From Acanthaster planci (Eukaryota; Echinodermata; Asteroidea; Valvatida; Acanthasteridae): a stretch of DNA of 62,000 nucleotides. The DNA lies in assembly GCF_001949145.1 (NCBI RefSeq), contig NW_019091358.1, forward strand, positions 490,265 to 552,264, in the 5' to 3' direction. Below the pieces are notes generated by a model that searched no databases, was not told where the DNA came from, and saw nothing but the letters and a program-made list of their open reading frames with translations. The position numbers and the translations under genes are program-made. This document shows positions 23,824 through 37,320 of this stretch, piece by piece; within the stretch, counting starts at the first letter, position 1; each line of letters opens with the position of its first letter.

Positions 23824-26800
23824 TATACTAGGTGCCCCCCCAAAGTTACACCATGTACTGGATGTACATGTACATGTACACCACACAGCACCACCTGCAG
23901 GTATATGTACATGTAGCTGATTGACAACTACCAGGCCAGGTGTACATGGAACATGTATGGGTTTGTAGCTCTAAGGTATAATGATGGCGAAAAGGCAACT
24001 CCAGAAAAAAAGGGCAGTTGTGGGATAGAAATGGGGATAGGAATGGGGGTTAGGAATGGAGGGGAAGAGGGTTATTGGCAGGGGAAGGTGCACATGTAGG
24101 CTGTGAATGCACTTTACTTCAGCTTTACTTCAGAAAGATGACAACTTAAGGATTTACATGTACGTGTGCGCTTGTGCATGAACCTGTACATGTACACGTA
24201 CCATGGGATTTACATGTATTTCGTGGTCAAGGTTTTAAATGACAGCCCCATAGTGTGTATTTTTACACAAACTCAGTTAAGATGCTCGGAACACTGTCAT
24301 TGATGTGAAAAAGATGCATAAACAAAGAAAGAGGATTTGTCAATACATATAACAAAAAGCTTGAATAAACAGTAATGTATGTTTCACTGGGTTCCAGGTA
24401 AAAGTATAACTTGTGTCAATTTGTTGAATATTTTTGCCAATATTCTGTGAAGCAGTCTGAATCAATCGACTCCCAGATGGATCTCAGATGTGTTCAAGAT
24501 GCATCCAGTGAAAGCAGGGTGCTTTCATCTCCTGACTCCTGTTCATCAGACACCTCAGAGGGATGTAAATCTTAAGCCAGGAAATCGAGCCTTAAAAGAT
24601 TTAGTTTTATTCACAGATGATGACCTTTAAATCATTAAAAGCCAGCACTCCACTTGGACAGATACGGTAACCGTTCATTACATGTGTTTAATCACTCCAG
24701 TGCAAGCAGTTCAGAGCCAAAGCCACAAAATTCATGGAGATTAACCCTAACATTCCCAAATCCTCCAATCTCAATATGATTTTACATACACCCTAGGGGG
24801 TTAGGGTTAAGGTTTCACATAGTCACTGATTGGAAATGGAACATGGCCACCTTGATACAGAACCGTAATACTAGCCATTGGATTTCTAAAGTGAAGCTGT
24901 ACGACAGATACTGTTTGAAGTATGTATATAGAACTGTCACGGTAATGTTCAGAAACTCAAGACAAGTTGAATTTATGCCCCCCAAAACAAAAACAAAATA
25001 CAAAGGTACATACAATGTTCACCAGTTTCTACATATACACATGTACCAAAAAATCCAAAAGTAATAAAATAATAATAAACAATTAAAAACAAAGTACCTG
25101 TATGTACAGAAGGAAAAGGAAGATCTGGTCGTACTACGGTACATATGTGTTCATTCGAAACTTAACTACTCCTTGATGGACTCGGAATTAGACCTGGAGA
25201 TTATTGTTGATACAGGTGCATTTACATGTTCATATTTCACAGACACTCGATAGAAGGGTTCTTAAGAAACTGAACACTTAACATGTTCAGCAATGAAACC
25301 TTTAGACACACGGAGAGGGAGTGTATTGGAGATAATTAACCTTGTTGCTGTGCAACATACTTCATCAAGTAGTATGAAAGATTCAAGTCATAAGTTGATG
25401 AGAGTGATGTGATGATAATACTGGTAATAAAAGCGTGCATAACTGCACTGATGGACTGACATCGGACCGGATTGCTTATTCCATCCAGGGCTGCACAAGC
25501 TGAATTGATCATGCAAAGCTCTTATCAGTCAATTTCATGTACAGGCATTGTATACGAGTATGTCAAGACCATAATCTCATGAGTCATGACCAATCTCAAG
25601 GTCGCTCACGAGTGACCTGGCAAACAATGACGACGGACTGTTTTTGTTACCGGTACATTTTCATCGGAATAGCTTGTGACTTGAATTCAGAGTGGAGATC
25701 TTAAAAGGCTTTTTCTGGGGTTCATGTGATGGCCTTTCGAGGTCTTGAGGACGGAATGCATGCATGTGCCATTCCACCGGCTTGCATCTTCAAATGATGG
25801 GGGCAGTCTATTTGAGAGTGAACTGCACAATGCATGTACATGTAAAGCATACATGTATGTTACATTAAATTAAAATGTTACTTTTAAGCAACACAATATC
25901 AGTACTAGCATGGAGGAAGGACTGACCGGGCTATAACATCTGGCCAATTACCGCTTTCTGGCATGCTCGGTATATGTCCACAGGCAGAGCGCAGTGAATG
26001 CTTGCTACGCACCACCTGTTTCACAAGCCCCCTTTGTACCCATGATCATCACCGCAATTTTTCGCTGGTAATCTGCATCCTTAAAATGTTGTGTACTGCA
26101 GTATAGGAAGTTGAATATTCATGCCATCTTTGGTGCTTCGTGTGATCTGACAACATCAAATTTATTGCTTGCGCAGTTGCTTTTATTGGGCATTTATTTT
26201 TAGAAGATATTGTGTTTTATTTGAATCATTTTTATTGCGGAATTTACACGAAAAGGTATTTTATGAGATCTTATGATCACTCCTTGTGATGAGACAGCGC
26301 ATTTTGTTTTTCGTTTAAATGTCCTGTGGTGTTCAACACGTTGTTGGCCAGTCTTTAGCCAAATTCATACAAAGACTTTGAAAACTGATGTTTTGGACTG
26401 AATAGTGAGTGAGTAGTGAGTAAAATAAAATTAAAAACATTGCATGGGTAATGGAGAAGTGTATCAAAATCTTTTTTAAAAAAATGTCACTGTGATAAAT
26501 TGTACAGTAGTTCATTGCAAAGAATACACCACCAATACTGCTAGGATAATACTGGCCCCACTTGTCCAGCTAAACTGCAGGCAGTAATCAGGCATTTTTG
26601 GAATGTTTACTATTGTTCATCTGACCGGGCGGTGATGATCATCCAGCACTTTGGTGCGCCAGAGTTGTACATGTAACTAGTATATCACCATAGAGAAAAT
26701 GTACCAGGAGTACTGGTAGTCTGTTTGCATTGGTTAGAATTTTTCTTCTGTGTATGGAGGTGCATAGTTCTGTTTATTGACAGTCGTAAATGCTTATGTA

Positions 26801-29800
26801 CAGTATGGTACATCAGAATTGCTGGTACGAACACGTGTACATGTGCGTTTTTGCATATCAGCATTTTTTCCTCTGCAAAATGCACTTAATTAGTAGATGG
26901 ATGTTTTTCTGTTGGTGCGTACCATTCATTTTACGGTACTTGATGCCTGTGAACGTGGACAGAGTTTTTTTCAATTCAGCTTGCTCACGTGAACTTGGCT
27001 AGGCTGGCTTGGAAAAACCATCTAGCACCGGAGGATCTGTGAACACAATTAGGCCATCTACGCAACCTACATGTATGGCTGACGAGTTAAACCTACACTA
27101 CAACAAGCCCCTTCTGGATGACATTTTTTACATGCTAATCTCCGTTTTCTTTTGAGTACAAAATCTGAGAAGTCTGCGGAGGTGGACCCTAGCATGTGTT
27201 GATCTTTTAATTTGGCTGCCGTGCACTGCCTGTTATGGTTGCAAATTATGTCACTGTGTGGGCACACTCCAAAGTGTTGAAAATACAGAGATTGCAGTGA
27301 GAAATACTGCATTGTTCAAATGAATTGAATGAGTTCTTATTTTGTGGCATTTGGCTGTACTCCGAAAGATGCCCGCTAGTATCTTGGTTTTTGAACGTGT
27401 TGAAAGTTGAAATTACAGCCAAAAATAATACCACCTTATGGATAATGCTGAAATTAATCGTATGTATGTGCAGTTTATTTGCATAAATGCTTCAAAGCAC
27501 ATGAGCAATGAGTACATTTACAAGTAATTCACATTTCACAAATTACTGAGAAAGAAAGCACCAACTGGATATGTATATTACAGTACATGTATTGCAAAGT
27601 ATGTATTCATGCTAAGTTTCAGTACTTTATTTCTGACCATGCCCTTGGAGGTGAACTGAAGGCAATATTTTTTTTATTTGTTGGTTTGCTAACATACCGT
27701 ATGGTACGCTGTACATGTAGCATGAATATAAAAACCAAGTTTTCTTTTTACATGCATTGAATTTATGCAGGAGGAAAGGATGAAATTATTGTGTGCTGTC
27801 ATTGCTTGCTTTTTTTTTAATAAGTTCATTTCATTCAAAATACATCTTAGGAGAAAAATTGAAAGATGTTCCCAAGAATAAAAATCCTTTGAAAAAATGA
27901 GAGAAACAGTTTTTATCCTCTCGCACTATTCAGGATCAATGCATTTATTATTCAAGAAATTCATGGTGGCCTCGGTAAATGTACATTACACATGTATACA
28001 AGTCTGAAGGTACACAGGCATGCATGTACACAAAACATGAACAATTTCATGCATGACTTGTCATGTGCGCAACGATCATTTGGAGATGTGTGTGATTCTA
28101 CGGTTCAAAAAGCCACAGGTGCATGCAGTAGTGGTAATGTACTGGTACATTGAAATTGGAGTGCCGCCTTGACTGCTGGTGGTTGATGTCATCTCAAACC
28201 TTACTCTAACGAACCATGGGGTAATCTTTAAGAGTGGTTGTTGGCAAATATTGAGCGTGCGGCATTATTGACGCCAAGGGCATGGCTTCCTGTGCTGTGC
28301 ATTGACGCCGTATGCATCACAGGGGGACTTGGCAATGAAATGGTCACCTTGCTAACCCAGCTCATCAGCTGGCATGTACATCCGTGGCTAATGAAATCAT
28401 GGTGAAATTCAAAGTCCAAAATTCAAATTGAAAAATAAAGAGAATACAACATGTAACTCTTTTTGGTCAGGATGTAGTTCATTGAGATTCAGTAGATCAC
28501 GTTGTTCTATTCGGTGAATGATCCATTTTATGGTACGTTATGTAAAATCTGTAGAGTCACACACCAATAATGTCTTCCAACACTGTACGGTACACTTCTG
28601 TGATGTACATTATTCATGGTGATGTACTTTTTGGGAACACTGTTTATTGAAGACCATGGTTTGTCGGAGATTTTCTCTTTGCTTTAATTAACAAAACTGA
28701 CACTTAACCGTAGGTGTTTAATGTTGCAACAGTGGTCTTTCTTACATTATCACTGTTTTTACCCATAGTTTATCATTGTACAAGAAGAGATTGTTCTAAG
28801 AGCATAATCATAAAGTGCAATAAACTTTAAACACACGTGTACCAGTGCACGTGTATTATTCCAAGTTCAGTGGAGTAGTCCCCTTTCACAAAAAAAGAGA
28901 CTAAAACCCACCCTGAAAAGATTTTATAAAATTTCACATACATGTACATGTACACTGTCTGCTTTGATTATACAGGTTGATGCAAAGGATCTTGTGGATT
29001 CGCCCGATACTGCCAGTGGTTTTTACATTATACAATGTATACCGTATTTGTATGAGCTTAGAGTCCATTTTCTTTTTGATGTGCTTCTGTGGAAGTTTGT
29101 TTTTCTATTCCAGTTGGTCAGATTTAACTTCTGATTGGCCCTTTTGACACCAAGCTGATTTATCAATTGATCTTGGACCTCAACAAGTCAGGCCCTCACC
29201 AAAATGAGGAAATCATACGCACATATGTACATGTATGAGCTCTGTAACAGTAGAGCTTCTTGCAACAGCAGACTTTCCTTGAATATCAGATTTCGTATTT
29301 CCATTTCACTGGAAAGGTCCATTAAATTGGTATAAGAAAATGAACACAAAGGTTTGGGTACCCTACCCTTAAATACATTTTAAGGTCAGAACTATGTACA
29401 TACAGTATGTACATGTACTTTTACATGTAAGTGGATTTTGAAATACCTGTGAAAATACAGCTGCTAGAAATTTCAGACTTTAGCTACAGTAGAATGCCCT
29501 TGACATCAGGAATAACTAATGTACATGTACATGGTACAGGTTCTGATCAAATTCATCTGAGGTTAATCCATTGTTAGGTTGAAGATCCCAGTGTCAACTT
29601 AGGAGTCTTCTTAATGTTCCTTTGACCTGAAAGAAATGCTTCTCCATTCTTCTGATAACTGTACACTTCAGATTGTAACCTTTTACTGTGGAAAAGGCTG
29701 GACTGTTGAAGATCACTGGTAGATCTCAGCATCCAGGATAAACTTTTTTTTTATTGAACCCGCACAGAGACTGCGCCTGTTATTTGCAGCAGTGCAAAAT

Positions 29801-30051
29801 ATCAAAGAAAACCCTTACTTTTCTGTTTCTATTCTATAAATGTCTTGTCAGGTAAGTTGCAAAAATCTTTTCCATAAGAATCATCTCAACAGTCAGGTGA
29901 TAAACACCTGTTCTGCAGTGGAAACAGCCACCAGCAGCTTTCATGTGCAGAGCAGGTGTGATGTGGTATGAGCCTCCCCATCCCCTAGCTCACTGTGACA
30001 AATGCACCACATGCCAGACTGTTCAACTGACACCCAAATCGAATCTTTGCC

Positions 30052-30729
30052 CAAGCGCTGTCTGCACTGGACTTTATTTTCCGATGATTTTACCGAGCCG
30101 ATGGGAAAATGAAAAGTGGGCAAATTTTACCACCGTCCGCACTTGGACTTCGGACGCAGGAATTTTTACCGAGACGCATAGGAAAAGCCACCGAGGTGTC
30201 ACTGTAATGGCACATGAGGGCACTTTGTGGGACCTTTCGTGTTCACTCTTTGACCCAAGCACGTGCGCACCTTTTACAAACTTCTGGTCATGACATTTCT
30301 TCCAATGATACTTTGTTGGCCCCAATTAATCTTCCGATTGTTTCAGTAATAATATCTGCAATCATTTGAGAGACTCGAGAACACGAAATCACTGCACAGC
30401 AACCAGAATTAAGCTTTGCGGTATGTACGTGTATGTACGTCACGTGGACGCTTGCAACGCGCATGCGTAGGGTTCGTGTGAGCCTGCTCTTGCCAGTAAA
30501 CCGGATGCACGCTTCCCTCAGCCGCTTTGACCGACTTGCACTGTCCGCACTGGACTTTCTGTCTTGGGAAAAAGTGTCTCGGGAATTCTTCCTGGCCAGA
30601 AGTTGGCCGGTAAAAATTCCTGTGCGGCTCAGGAAAAGTAACTGGGGACGTCCGCAGGGGACTTAAATGGGCAAAGTACCCATCGTCTTGGTAAGTTGCC
30701 CAAAAATAGTCCAGTGCGAACAGGGCTTA
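30052..30729. mobile_element. Fold-back element, about 680 bp
   Basis: The left end reads CAAGCGCTGTCTGCACTGGA. The complement of the right end reads TAAGCCCTGTTCGCACTGGA. Similarity continues inward for 60 bp or more (GATGGG, TTGCCCA and GTCCGC blocks). The internal segment repeats GTCCGCACTGGACTT at about 30544 and GTCCGCACTTGGACTT at 30135. Base composition is more GC-rich than its surroundings. No protein is recognised. Confidence 0.6.
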
Positions 30730-32433
30730 AGTTGTTAGTGTAAAACTGTAGGGCAAAGTCGTTGATTGTTATACTCAACTTAATTTTATTAAAACAAATC
30801 GAAACGGTAAAACTGTATATATCCCAATACCGTTTGACCATTTTAAAAACAGTGAAAGGGTAAAACGGTCGATGAATTGTTTACCGTTGTCGTCGGCGAG
30901 GATATTCAAAATGGTAAAATGAATTAACGGTGTGTACAGGGATTCCTCCTTCACTGAGTGTGCTTTGTGAATGTACTGGACATTTAGGCCAAGTGCACAT
31001 GCCCAAAAGCCATTCGATGAGGATGCTCTGATGGCCCATCACCATAGAAGTAGAAAGAGTATTCCTCTGTGGATATATGTACAGGTGCACGGTATCTGTC
31101 AGGGAAATCAAATACCACTAATGACTAATGCATATCCCCAGTCTCCTGAACCCCTTCAGATCTGGCTCAGGGATCAATATTTGAATAATCACCCATTAAG
31201 CTGACCAGCAGCTGACTCGACTGCAGGCAGCAGTGCATCTGCTGACAAGAGTGTGGTATTGGTACCCAAGGGCGTCCTTGTTGGTTGTTGCAGTATACAC
31301 ATGTACACGCACCAGGACATGTACCTGGAACCTGCGCTGCTAAGGACATGTAGATCCCCAGTGCTTTGCCTCATTGCCAGAGCAGGTACCCTTGGATTGT
31401 TAGGGTACAGTCCACTATTAATTCAAGCCCCATTGAAAACATTGCTAAAATCAGCACTGTTCAGGGCCCAATAACATGCATACCAACATCCCTGAGATTT
31501 CTGAAACAAAAATCAATTTATTGTCCCTGGACCTTAATCTTTCAATTTCTTTTCTATTTTTTTTTGGGGGGGGGGTTAACCAATTACATTTTTAATTATT
31601 CCCACATAAAAAATCACCCCTGAAAAATGATTTTTCCGAAGTCTGATTGCAGCCATTTTTCAAGTGGCAACCCCCAACTTTCTTGGGCACTGAGGACCAT
31701 TTTTCAACCCTATTTTTAGCCATTCTGCTCTCATATGAAGGCTCAAAGACCCAGGGAATCGATCCTGGCAACTATTTACACAATCTCACCACTTTGGGGG
31801 CCAAACAATCTCCTTTTTCGAAAGATACTGTAGGGGCACTTTTAATGCTAACGAGCTGGCCAGAAATTCTCACTTGAATTAGTCGACTACACCCTTCAAG
31901 GAGGGAGCGATAGGGAGGGATGGGTGCTGGGATTCTTCCTGCTAACTTCAGTTTGACCTGCAGTAGCTGAGGGAGACGGGAGTGAAGGGTGCAAGTCCTC
32001 CAATCACCCCCCACCCTCACCCCACCCCCGTCATATTATTGAGCTGCCATGGCCTCAAAGCTGACTCTTCATTTCCTCATCCCCAGACTCTTCGCTGAGA
32101 CTCAAGGCCTCATTGTCTATAGATCACAGTATACAGTGTACATGCAGTGTGTGCGTTGACTGGAGCCTGCAGCCTGTGGACTCAACTGTTTGCTTGCTCA
32201 GTGGCTCTGTCCCAGGCTTTATCTCTGACCTTGAACCAAATGAAAAACTTCCATATTGGGGACTTTGGTGTGGGTTCTCTTTCAAAATGTGCCCTGTTCA
32301 AGCCGAGATTTGGACAACTCCTGTAAATGTCTGTGTACATACTGGTACGGTACATGTTGGTGTGTCATATTTGTGGCCCTGTACTCATAACTGAAAAGGT
32401 GATGTCAACAATCAGATGTCGCTTTAGCGAACA

Positions 32434-32553
32434 TTTAAGACCAGCACAGTAGAATGGACGCTGATAAGGTCCCTCTTTATTGATGCTGATAATGTCCCGC
32501 ACCCCTTGGCTTGGGTACCATCAGCATCCATTCTCCTGATCCAGTCATAAACA
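32434..32553. mobile_element. Small hairpin element, copy 1
   Basis: The left arm TTTAAGACCAGCACAGTAGA with ATGGACGCTGATAA is the inverted copy of the right arm ATCAGCATCCATTCTCCTGA with TCCAGTCATAAAC. Total length is about 120 bp. Confidence 0.7.
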
Positions 32554-33286
32554 CTACTGAGGCACCAAACAAACATGGGTAATGTGTGAAAAAGTACAGG
32601 TACATGTACATGCGTGTGAATTGGATATTTTGGCCCATGTTGTTACATGGGACATCATTGCCAAGTAACAACACAGCCTCTGTCACCCTGGAGAAATGCT
32701 GCGACTACATGTAGTAGCTGTCCCAGTCTTGTGTTAGACAAACACGAGAACGGGGTTTCGAGCAGGGAGAATCAACATGCAAATATTGTTCACGAACAAG
32801 ACTCTCACTCCCCATAATTTGGCCAGCCTGATGATGATGATCTTTCTCTATAGATGCTTTATTGCACCTGTTTCAGGGAACCCTCTGTTGCAACTTGTCC
32901 CTCCCTCTGCCATAGTCTCCCCTCCCACTGTTTGCACCTGGTATCAGTGCCTTATGAGAGTTTGAAAATTATCAGAGGTACCGGGTAAAGGTAACTTATT
33001 TCCCCCCTGAGTTTGATGGAAATATAATCTAATTTGTCGATCCAGTGAATCTAGGTTGACTTTGATGAGGTTAACAACTAGTGAAATAAACAGATTGCTC
33101 AGCAATTTCCTTTTAATTTCAACTTTCTTCCCAGGGGGCTTGGTAATGGCAAAACTTGAGACTGTACTTCTCTGGTTGTTTGTGACATGATTCCTTGTAA
33201 TGAAACTAAGAGCGATTGTCTGGAAGGCTACAAAAGAGAGTGAGCAACACATATATTCACAGAGTAGGAATGCCCTCTATTAATAA

Positions 33287-33533
33287 CCAGGGGCCAATTT
33301 AATAGAGCTGCTAAGCACAAAATTTGCTTAAGCAGGAAAAATCCTTGCTAGACAAATCACGTTACCAGCCAAAACTCCATGTGATATATGTTATTTTGGA
33401 AGGGTATTCACCTGTCGCTTGGTTAGCATGCCAGTCACATAGATTTTGAGCTGGCAACCTTTCTTTTTAAGCAAGGATTTTTTTTGCTTAAGCAAATTTT
33501 GTGCTTAAGCAGCTCTATGAAATTGGCCCCTGG
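33287..33533. mobile_element. MITE with 48 bp terminal inverted repeats
   Basis: The arms at 33287-33334 and 33485-33533 differ by one substitution and one indel. Both tips read CCAGGGGCCAATTT inward and continue through AGAGCTGCT, TAAGCACAAAATTTGCTTAA. Weaker similarity (AAAATCCTTGCT) extends another 20 bp. The interior is about 150 bp and non-coding. This is the clearest fold-back element in the window; I believe similar ends occur in other marine invertebrate genomes, but that is memory, not a search. Confidence 0.9.
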
Positions 33534-34171
33534 CCAGGGTGGATAATTCATCTCACAGATGACAGTAGAGATTGAAGGAGAAGTACTGTACATGTATTAT
33601 TACATTGTAATTACAAAAGATTTTGTAATTTCTGTACATGTACATGTACCTTTGAATGTTTTCCTCATGGAAAGTGAATGAACCTTACAGTTTGGCTTTA
33701 ACAGTGCAGGCTATAAGCCCGTTGCGTGCACCTGTTCTGTATTGGGTAATATTCACTTTCCTAATGTCCTATTACTGTTTGGCTGCGCTGCTTTTGTTCA
33801 CCTGCCCATGATTGATGAGTCTTCCTAGGTGTAGTTCCCAGCTAAGCCACAATGAACGCTGGAACAGAATATCTAGGACCTCACCAAGTATATGTAAGCT
33901 TGCTCTTGGCTTGCCTGGAGGGACAGTGAACTTCATTGAATTTCCCTTTCTTTCATGGACCCATCCGTATCTGTTGGAAATACAAGTTATCTCATTTAGT
34001 CCCAATAGTTCTCTCAGATTAGTTTGGGCAGTGAGAACTATCAATCGTGTTGGAGCATTGTGAAATATGTTTCCAATTTTAGCACACACATTGAGGGTCA
34101 TGTATACTTTGAGTGGCAGTCACTGGACTGTAATACATTCATAAGGTAATAAATATGCGCTTGGCCAGTGT

Positions 34172-34267
34172 TCGTTAAAGAGTGGATCAGAAGAATGGAT
34201 GTTGATAATGCCTGAGCCAAATGCGAGGGACATTATCAGTGTCCATTCTCCTGAGCTGGTCTTAGTG
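34172..34267. mobile_element. Small hairpin element, copy 2
   Basis: The left arm has GAAGAATGGATGTTGATAAT and the right arm has ATTATCAGTGTCCATTCTCC, then TGAGCTGGTCTTAG. They pair over about 45 bp around a short loop. It is the same family as 32434-32553 and the solo arm at 2667-2722. Confidence 0.75.
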
Positions 34268-35096
34268 TACCGAATTTATTCCCATTCATAAATACAGGTA
34301 CCGTTTTAGCCACGAAGTCCAAACAGGTTTTAAAGATTATATATTTCCAAAGACTGTTCAAAAATTTTACTTTTTTTAAAAACGGCCCTCTAGCCGTGCT
34401 ATGGAACATTCCTCTCATAAGTACTCATAAACAATCCTCCAATATGGAGATTGGTGCACGTGCATGGCACGTGCTGCACTCTCAACCGATAGGAATGGAA
34501 CTGTCTAACATCTAGGTGTTCGTGAATAACTGTTTTGTGTTACGTTTTGAGCTACATACCGGTACCCCGGTATGTACCGTATGTGTATTTTTGACAACAC
34601 CACAATAATCGCAAATGTTACATCAGTGAGTGATACAGATACAGCACAAGAGCCTACGTGTAGTTTGCTCTTTTAGTGTGGAAACTAGCACAAAATCACT
34701 TTTGAAGCATCCTGGGTCTGGTCACTTATATTTGTAAATGGGAAGGTAGTAATCAGATGGGGGAAAAGTGCCATAACAGAGTCACAGTGCATGCCCAAAT
34801 AAAAGAAAAAGACGGCTCAGTGTCACCCCTCTGCATCCGTGAGATGTTGCATGGATCAAGCACAGAGCGACCGGGGTATCAACTTTTATTTTACATATCA
34901 CCCTCCTGTTTGTACATGTACATGAACATGCAGATCCGTTGTGCCAACACACGTACATGTATACATCGCTAAGCACTTGTAAGAGGATCTTCGCTTGGCT
35001 TAGCTACCGGTACTAGTATCTAGACTGCAACTTGTGGTAGGGCATCCTGGGAGTGGGTGGGATACCTGCAACCAGCAACAATTTTTATACCGGTAG

Positions 35097-35156
35097 GCTG
35101 TGATGTGGGATACAATGTTTTTGAGTTCTTTCAACGCCTTCAGGGATGCATAGCGC
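35097..35156 (+). repeat. Dispersed repeat family B, copy 1
   Basis: CTGTGATGTGGGATA followed about 40 bp on by GATGCATAGCGCC matches the copy at 40019-40072 in order and spacing. Nearby upstream (34991-35002) TCGCTTGGCTTA is the complement of the end of copy 2. Confidence 0.5.
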
Positions 35157-36343
35157 CAGGGATGTTTATAATATTTTGTTTGTGCATTCAGATAAATACA
35201 TACATACAGTGTAATATCTGAATGATGATCCACCAATCAAATGACAAATGGTGTATAAATAGCGGAAGCCAAACACTCAGGAAGGGCACCAGTCACATAT
35301 TAACAGTGGTCTCTCAGTGGTTAGAGACTTTCTTGTATTCAGGTGTTTCCACACCCCAGAATGTTTAATATTTTTTTGAATAGGCATGCAGACTGTATTT
35401 TGAATGAAATAGTAGCGCACTTCATGTTGTTACAAAGTTGTTATTCCCTTTTCCAGTCAAAAGTAGTCGGAGCAGTTACCTGCCAGTGTTTATGACATTA
35501 AAATGGCATTGAGTTTTATTTCCAAACCGAAATCACTCTCTGGTCTCAATGCAGTTATTACCTCCACACTGAGACGTGCGAGGAACACAGCGGAGAGCTC
35601 AAGGCACTTGATGTTAACTTCTTGGCCCCTTTACTGTGCTTTGTGCCAATATTAATTCCCATTTTGATACATTTGCTGTTCAAATAGAATACAGCCTTAC
35701 ATTTGCCGTATACAGCGTACATCCGTTTGTGTACATCAAGAACGTTAGGTGGACATTGAGAATTCCGTGAATAAAACAGATTAGGTAGAAATAACACCGG
35801 AATATTAGATGAACACAGTGAATCATGTGAGATTTTATCCAGGGGATTGGGCATGTCAATAAAACATCAGGTGGAAATATCTCTAGAATATTAGGTGAAG
35901 CAGGCAAGCTAATTTTTTTACATGTACTGGTGCATGTACCGGTACATTGTATCTATAAGGAGAGAGAGACTTGTGCCTCAGTGCTTGATGAAATAATGAT
36001 GTTGATTTTTCTCATACCTGATGAACTTCGACATTTTTAGGGGTCTACTGCATGAAGACCACCAGTGTACAGGCTGTGAAAACTACGAATCCTTCCCCTC
36101 CTACACTGTTTCTCAGATGAAATCAACTGCGACTTACAGGCACTTTAGCACTTAGTGACATCTGGACAGACTTGTCGGAGGAGCTATTCTGCTAATCAGC
36201 CTTTGCCTTGTTTTTCGTACCAACTCTTCCATTTTGAAGCATCAGCCTTACGTGGCAGCCCAGGTTTTGAAGCAAAGGTTGCATCTGAATTTCTTGGTGA
36301 CTGATGAACTTATGGGAGCTGTCACTCCTACATGTACGTCCAT

Positions 36344-36875
36344 TCATGGACCATTTACCCAGGGATATGTGTAACTTAAGCTCAGAGCTGGTTCAGTGCG
36401 TGTTACGGTCGGCACAATATCAAAGCAGAAATTAAATTGGATCATGTAACGCTTTCTCTAATAATAAAACATGTATTCCTATCTACCACTTTGTTTTCTT
36501 GTAATATTTTTAAGTCAGAGTACACCCTTTATAAAAATATGCTGCTCAAGATATTTCTTCCTATCCAAAATTGGGGAATTTTGCCTCATTAAAACTTTCT
36601 TTCTCCTTGAAATCGATAAATGAAGAAGATTTATTCGTCAATACGAATAGATTTAAGCACCGCGTCATCTCGGCATAACCACGGCTGCACTGTACCGGTA
36701 CATGCTGCATGCTGCAACGTGTGCCATGTGGTCGCGAGTTTTCTCGAGAAAAGTCGAGAGCCCCTGCAAGGGTAATAATAACAATCCGTAACACGCATGG
36801 AACCAGGATCGCACGTGTGTTTGCACTGGGGCGGCTCGTGGTTGCACATCCCTGGGTAAATGGTCCGTGGTCCAT
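36344..36875. mobile_element. Fold-back element, about 530 bp
   Basis: The left arm (GACCATTTACCCAGGGATAT, then GTGTAAC) pairs with the right arm (GTTGCACATCCCTGGGTAAA, then TGGTCC). The arms are about 30 bp. The inner right flank is GC-rich and CpG-rich compared with the AT-rich left half. Confidence 0.6.
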
Positions 36876-37256
36876 TTAACATAGACTCGTGTGTTGTGGC
36901 TAGCTGTAGCCATTTAATTCGGCCATGGCCAGAACTTTACTGTTTACAGATGAGCATATTGAGCTTCATGTACATGTACCTGTATTGCAGTTTAATTAAA
37001 TTGTGTTTAAGACAATTACCTGATCAGACAGTCCCCTCTTGCAAACAAGACAAAAAAATACTGTGTTCTGTGGTCACAGTTTTATATTTTACCCAGACCT
37101 TTTCCAGCAGTGCTCTTTATATGTTTAAAACCTTGGAGAGTGACAAACATCATCCTGATAAACTCCCACACCCTTGTCGTGCTTTTTTTTAATGCAAGAT
37201 GATTAATTTATGCCCTCCCGGTCCATTTTCTTTTGCCTCTCACACATGACATTACA

Positions 37257-37320
37257 GGTACATGTACATGTACAAGTGTACACGTACCGTACATGTAATG
37301 ACTTTGAACATGTACAATGT
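37257..37320. repeat. TACATGTA array
   Basis: GGTACATGTACATGTACAAG, then GTACACGTACCGTACATGTA and a final AACATGTACAATGTA. Confidence 0.75.

Noticed and set aside
30433-30666. Open frame of 77 codons with Leu/Arg-rich sequence
   Set aside because: It lies wholly inside the fold-back element 30052-30729 and is interrupted in no special way. No domain is recognised.
31560-31577. Poly-T/poly-G run as a regulatory quadruplex (also 7306-7323 and 46626-46635)
   Set aside because: Single uninterrupted homopolymer runs lack the spaced G-tracts needed. They are more likely simple repeats or sequencing-prone sites.
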